Source: Closterium sp. NIES-65 (Eukaryota; Streptophyta; Zygnematophyceae; Desmidiales; Closteriaceae). From it: a stretch of 64,000 nucleotides of DNA. The translations under genes and the position numbers were made by a program. The notes below the pieces were generated by a model that saw nothing but the letters and a program-made list of their open reading frames with translations, made no database searches and was not told the origin of the DNA. Below, in pieces: positions 62,273 to 64,000 of this stretch. Position 1 is the stretch's first letter. Every line of letters begins with the position of its first letter. The stretch lies in the NCBI GenBank assembly GCA_948144175.1, contig CANXME010002275.1:3905001-3969000 (forward strand), read 5' to 3'.

Positions 62273-63938
62273 GTGACTGACTACGTGGAGAGAGTCACGG
62301 AGCCGGGTGACTATGTAGTAGAGGGTGATGTACATGTGGGGGGGGTTCTTGGCGCAGAACTCCGCAGGAAGCGCAGCGCGGTAGCGAGTGTCACTAGTGG
62401 GAAGGTGCGTAATGAGGTCAGGGACTATGGGAAAGGCCGCAAGGTCAGAGAAGAGGTACGGTAGCATGAGGCGACTCAGTGCGGCAGTGGCAGGGGAAGA
62501 GTAGCGTGCAACTACAGCGTCGTACAAGGTCTTAGCACTCTTGTACTGGCTAAAGTGTGCACGCTCAATGGTCGGTAAGTGGCGGCGCACAGCAAGGCGA
62601 GCAGCAGCATCTCGCGTGGCCCACTGTGAGCAAACAGTGGCGTCAGCATCAGCAGCAGGGGCAGGAGAGGCACCAGAAGTGAGGTCAAACAGGTAGAGAC
62701 TGTCTGCCGTATCGCACTGTAGGAAAAGCTGCAGATCATCTACCCAGACCTCAGAGTCAACTGCCCAACCCTCAGCGTCAAAGGTGAGAACACTAGGGGT
62801 GGCCATGAGAACACTAGCAGTAGACAGGCAGTGAGTACAGTGGGGCAGGGCAGTGCAGTGGTAGAGGCGCCGCTCTTACCAGGCAAGTGAGGCGATCCTG
62901 GGCAGGCCGGCAGGCGGCGCCGCCTCGGCTGCAGTGCGGCTCGGCGGCTCGGTGGCAAAGGCGGCTCCGCAGCTCGGCAGCATAGGCAGCTCGGCGGCTC
63001 AGCGGCTCGGTCGCTCGGCGGCGCAGCGGCTCGGCAGGTCGGCGGCTTGGCGGCTCGGCAGCGAAGGCGGCTCGGCGGGGCCGTGAAAGGCGGCTTCGCT
63101 GCTACTAAGGAGCGGCAACGGGGCTGCTGAAGGGTGGCGATGGGGCCGCTGAAGGGCGGGGACGGGGCCGCTGAAAGGGCGGCGACGGGGCCGCGGAAGG
63201 GCGGCAACGGGGTCGTTGAAAGGGCGGCGATGGGGCCACGGAAGGGTGGCGACGGGGCGGTTGAAAGAGCGGCGATGGGGCCGTGGAAGGGGGGGGGGGG
63301 GGGGGCGGCGACGGGGCCGCTGAAAGGGCGGCGACGGGGCCACGGAAGGGCGGCTACGGGGCCGCTGAAGGGCAGCAACGGGGCCGCAGTAAGGGGCGGC
63401 AACGGGGCCGCGGAAAGGGGTGGCGACGGGGCCGCTCAAGGGCGGCGGAGGGGCCGTAGTAAGGGGTGGCGACGGGGCCGCTGAAAGGGCGGCGACAGGG
63501 CCGCTAAGAGGGCGGCAACGGGGCCGTTGAAAAGGTCTGCAGGTGGGGACGGGGCCGCGAGTGGTCGCTAAGGGGCCGCGAGGGGCCACGAGGGGCCGCT
63601 AGGGCGGTGCGACAGGGCCACAAGGGCGGCGCGACGGGGCCGTGAGGACGGCGCGACAGGGCCACTAGGGGTTGTGAGAGGGGCCGCTAGAGGCCACTAT
63701 GGGGAACGACACGAGGCGCGACTCGGGCAGGGGCCAAGCGCGCTACGGGCAGGAAAAAAGTTCGGTGGGCCCTAGGAACAGTTCCCACGAGGGAACCAGC
63801 ACTATACCATGTGAAGTTTAGAACGAGAATGAATTCATTGAGCAGGATGAGGAGTACAAGTAGTAAACCCTAAAGTGTTGTACCCCATATGAACTGCCCC
63901 ACTAAAGTCTATACAGACTATAGCATATATGCCTGACA
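62273..63938 (-). mobile_element. B-6: minus-strand B element, LTR, leader and partial gag
   Basis: Read from 63,938 leftward: LTR to 63,810 (129 bp, TGTCAGGCATATATGC...AACTTCACA), PBS TGGTATAGTGCTGG, GGGCCCACC box, leader array 63,560-63,060 (GCCGCTGAAAGGGCGGCGACGG units), then gag. It is cut at about 62,273 in gag and joined to B-5. The outer flanks (CAGAT on the left, CTAGC on the right) do not match, so the pair is not one simple insertion. Confidence 0.85.
62275..62806 (-). pseudogene. B-6 gag N-terminal domain
   Basis: ATG at 62,806 (MATPSVLTFDAEGWAVDSEV), FLQCDTADSLYLFDLTSGAS, CSQWATRDAAARLAVRRHLP, LYDAVVARYSSPATAALSRL, LITHLPTSDTRYRAALPAEF, NPPHMYITLYYIVTRLRDSL. The domain is open to the truncation; the frame then continues into antisense B-5 leader and is meaningless beyond 62,275. 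Confidence 0.85.
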
Positions 63939-64000
63939 CTAGCAACGCGGCGAAAATACAACGAAGATGAAACGATTAGATTACCAGATCGAGTGCAAAA
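63939..64000. other. Right flank, unassigned
   Basis: 62 bp of AT-rich single-copy-looking DNA after the B-6 LTR. It may be intron or upstream exon of host gene H3 (minus strand), but there is too little to tell. Confidence 0.3.

Noticed and set aside
61519..63938. A single DNA transposon with long terminal inverted repeats
   Set aside because: The outer ends are B LTRs with PBS and leader boxes, gag lies inside, no transposase is present and the flanks do not form a target duplication.

Overview
This is eukaryotic nuclear DNA, most likely from a streptophyte green lineage (an alga such as a zygnematophyte, or an early land plant). Four things point there: plant-type Ty1/copia and Ty3/gypsy elements primed at TGGTATCAGAGC (complementary to plant initiator-Met tRNA), GT-AG introns with pyrimidine- and C-rich tracts, a plant-like FCF1 gene, and a premature-stop spectrum dominated by CAG to TAG changes, as expected from CHG cytosine methylation. 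The genus is a guess. Nearly all of the 64 kb is retrotransposon; only scraps of host genes remain.

I use these family names. A: copia elements with LTRs of about 0.8 kb (TGTTGG...AACA). B: a copia lineage with LTRs of only about 130 bp (TGTCA/TGTTA...ACA), a long GC-rich tandem-repeat leader, gag, DSGA protease, integrase, a repeat-rich linker, then RT and RNase H. C and D: elements with LTRs of about 220-240 bp and no coding capacity that share leader features with B. E: a more AT-rich copia element. G: a Ty3/gypsy element. There is also one 374-bp TRIM.

Layout. 1-577: last exons of a host gene. 778-1.3k: D element 5' end. 1.89k: duplicated FCF1 exon fragment. 1958-7320: family A remnant containing a minus-strand B element (B-m1). 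7.4-8.5k: FCF1-like gene fragment. 8.5-11.2k: MITE-like block, minus-strand C-type LTR and GC-rich arrays. 11.3-16.56k: B-0. 16,695-33,450: an E element split by B-1 (16,872-32,128). B-1 is itself split by C (19,463-21,856, containing the TRIM) and by the complete A1 element (24,063-30,522). 33,451-39,401: 5' part of B-2. 39.4-43.6k: host exon, AT-rich DNA, kinase pseudogene and minisatellites. 43,636-54,196: gypsy element G split by B-3, A3 (minus) and B-4. B-4 runs to 59,341. 59.3-60.1k: E fragment (minus). 60,119-60,964: 3' part of B-2 (minus). 61.1-61.5k: host exon (minus). 61,519-63,938: two B elements joined tail to tail.

The most important result is that the window carries a 21.6-kb inversion with breakpoints at 39,401/39,402 and 60,964/60,965. 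Re-inverting that segment restores three things at once: a B element with matching subfamily LTRs, the E gag zinc knuckle across an exact CTTCA target duplication, and a host intron with GT and AG ends between two exons. The second notable object is the TRIM at 20,843-21,216. Its LTR end, primer-binding site and first internal bases together read as a tRNA-like unit with Pol III A and B boxes.

Target-site duplications recovered by eye give the order of events: E before B-1 and B-2; B-1 before C and A1; C before the TRIM; G before B-3, A3 and B-4; A2 before B-m1; B-2 before the inversion. No element is intact and no complete host gene is present.
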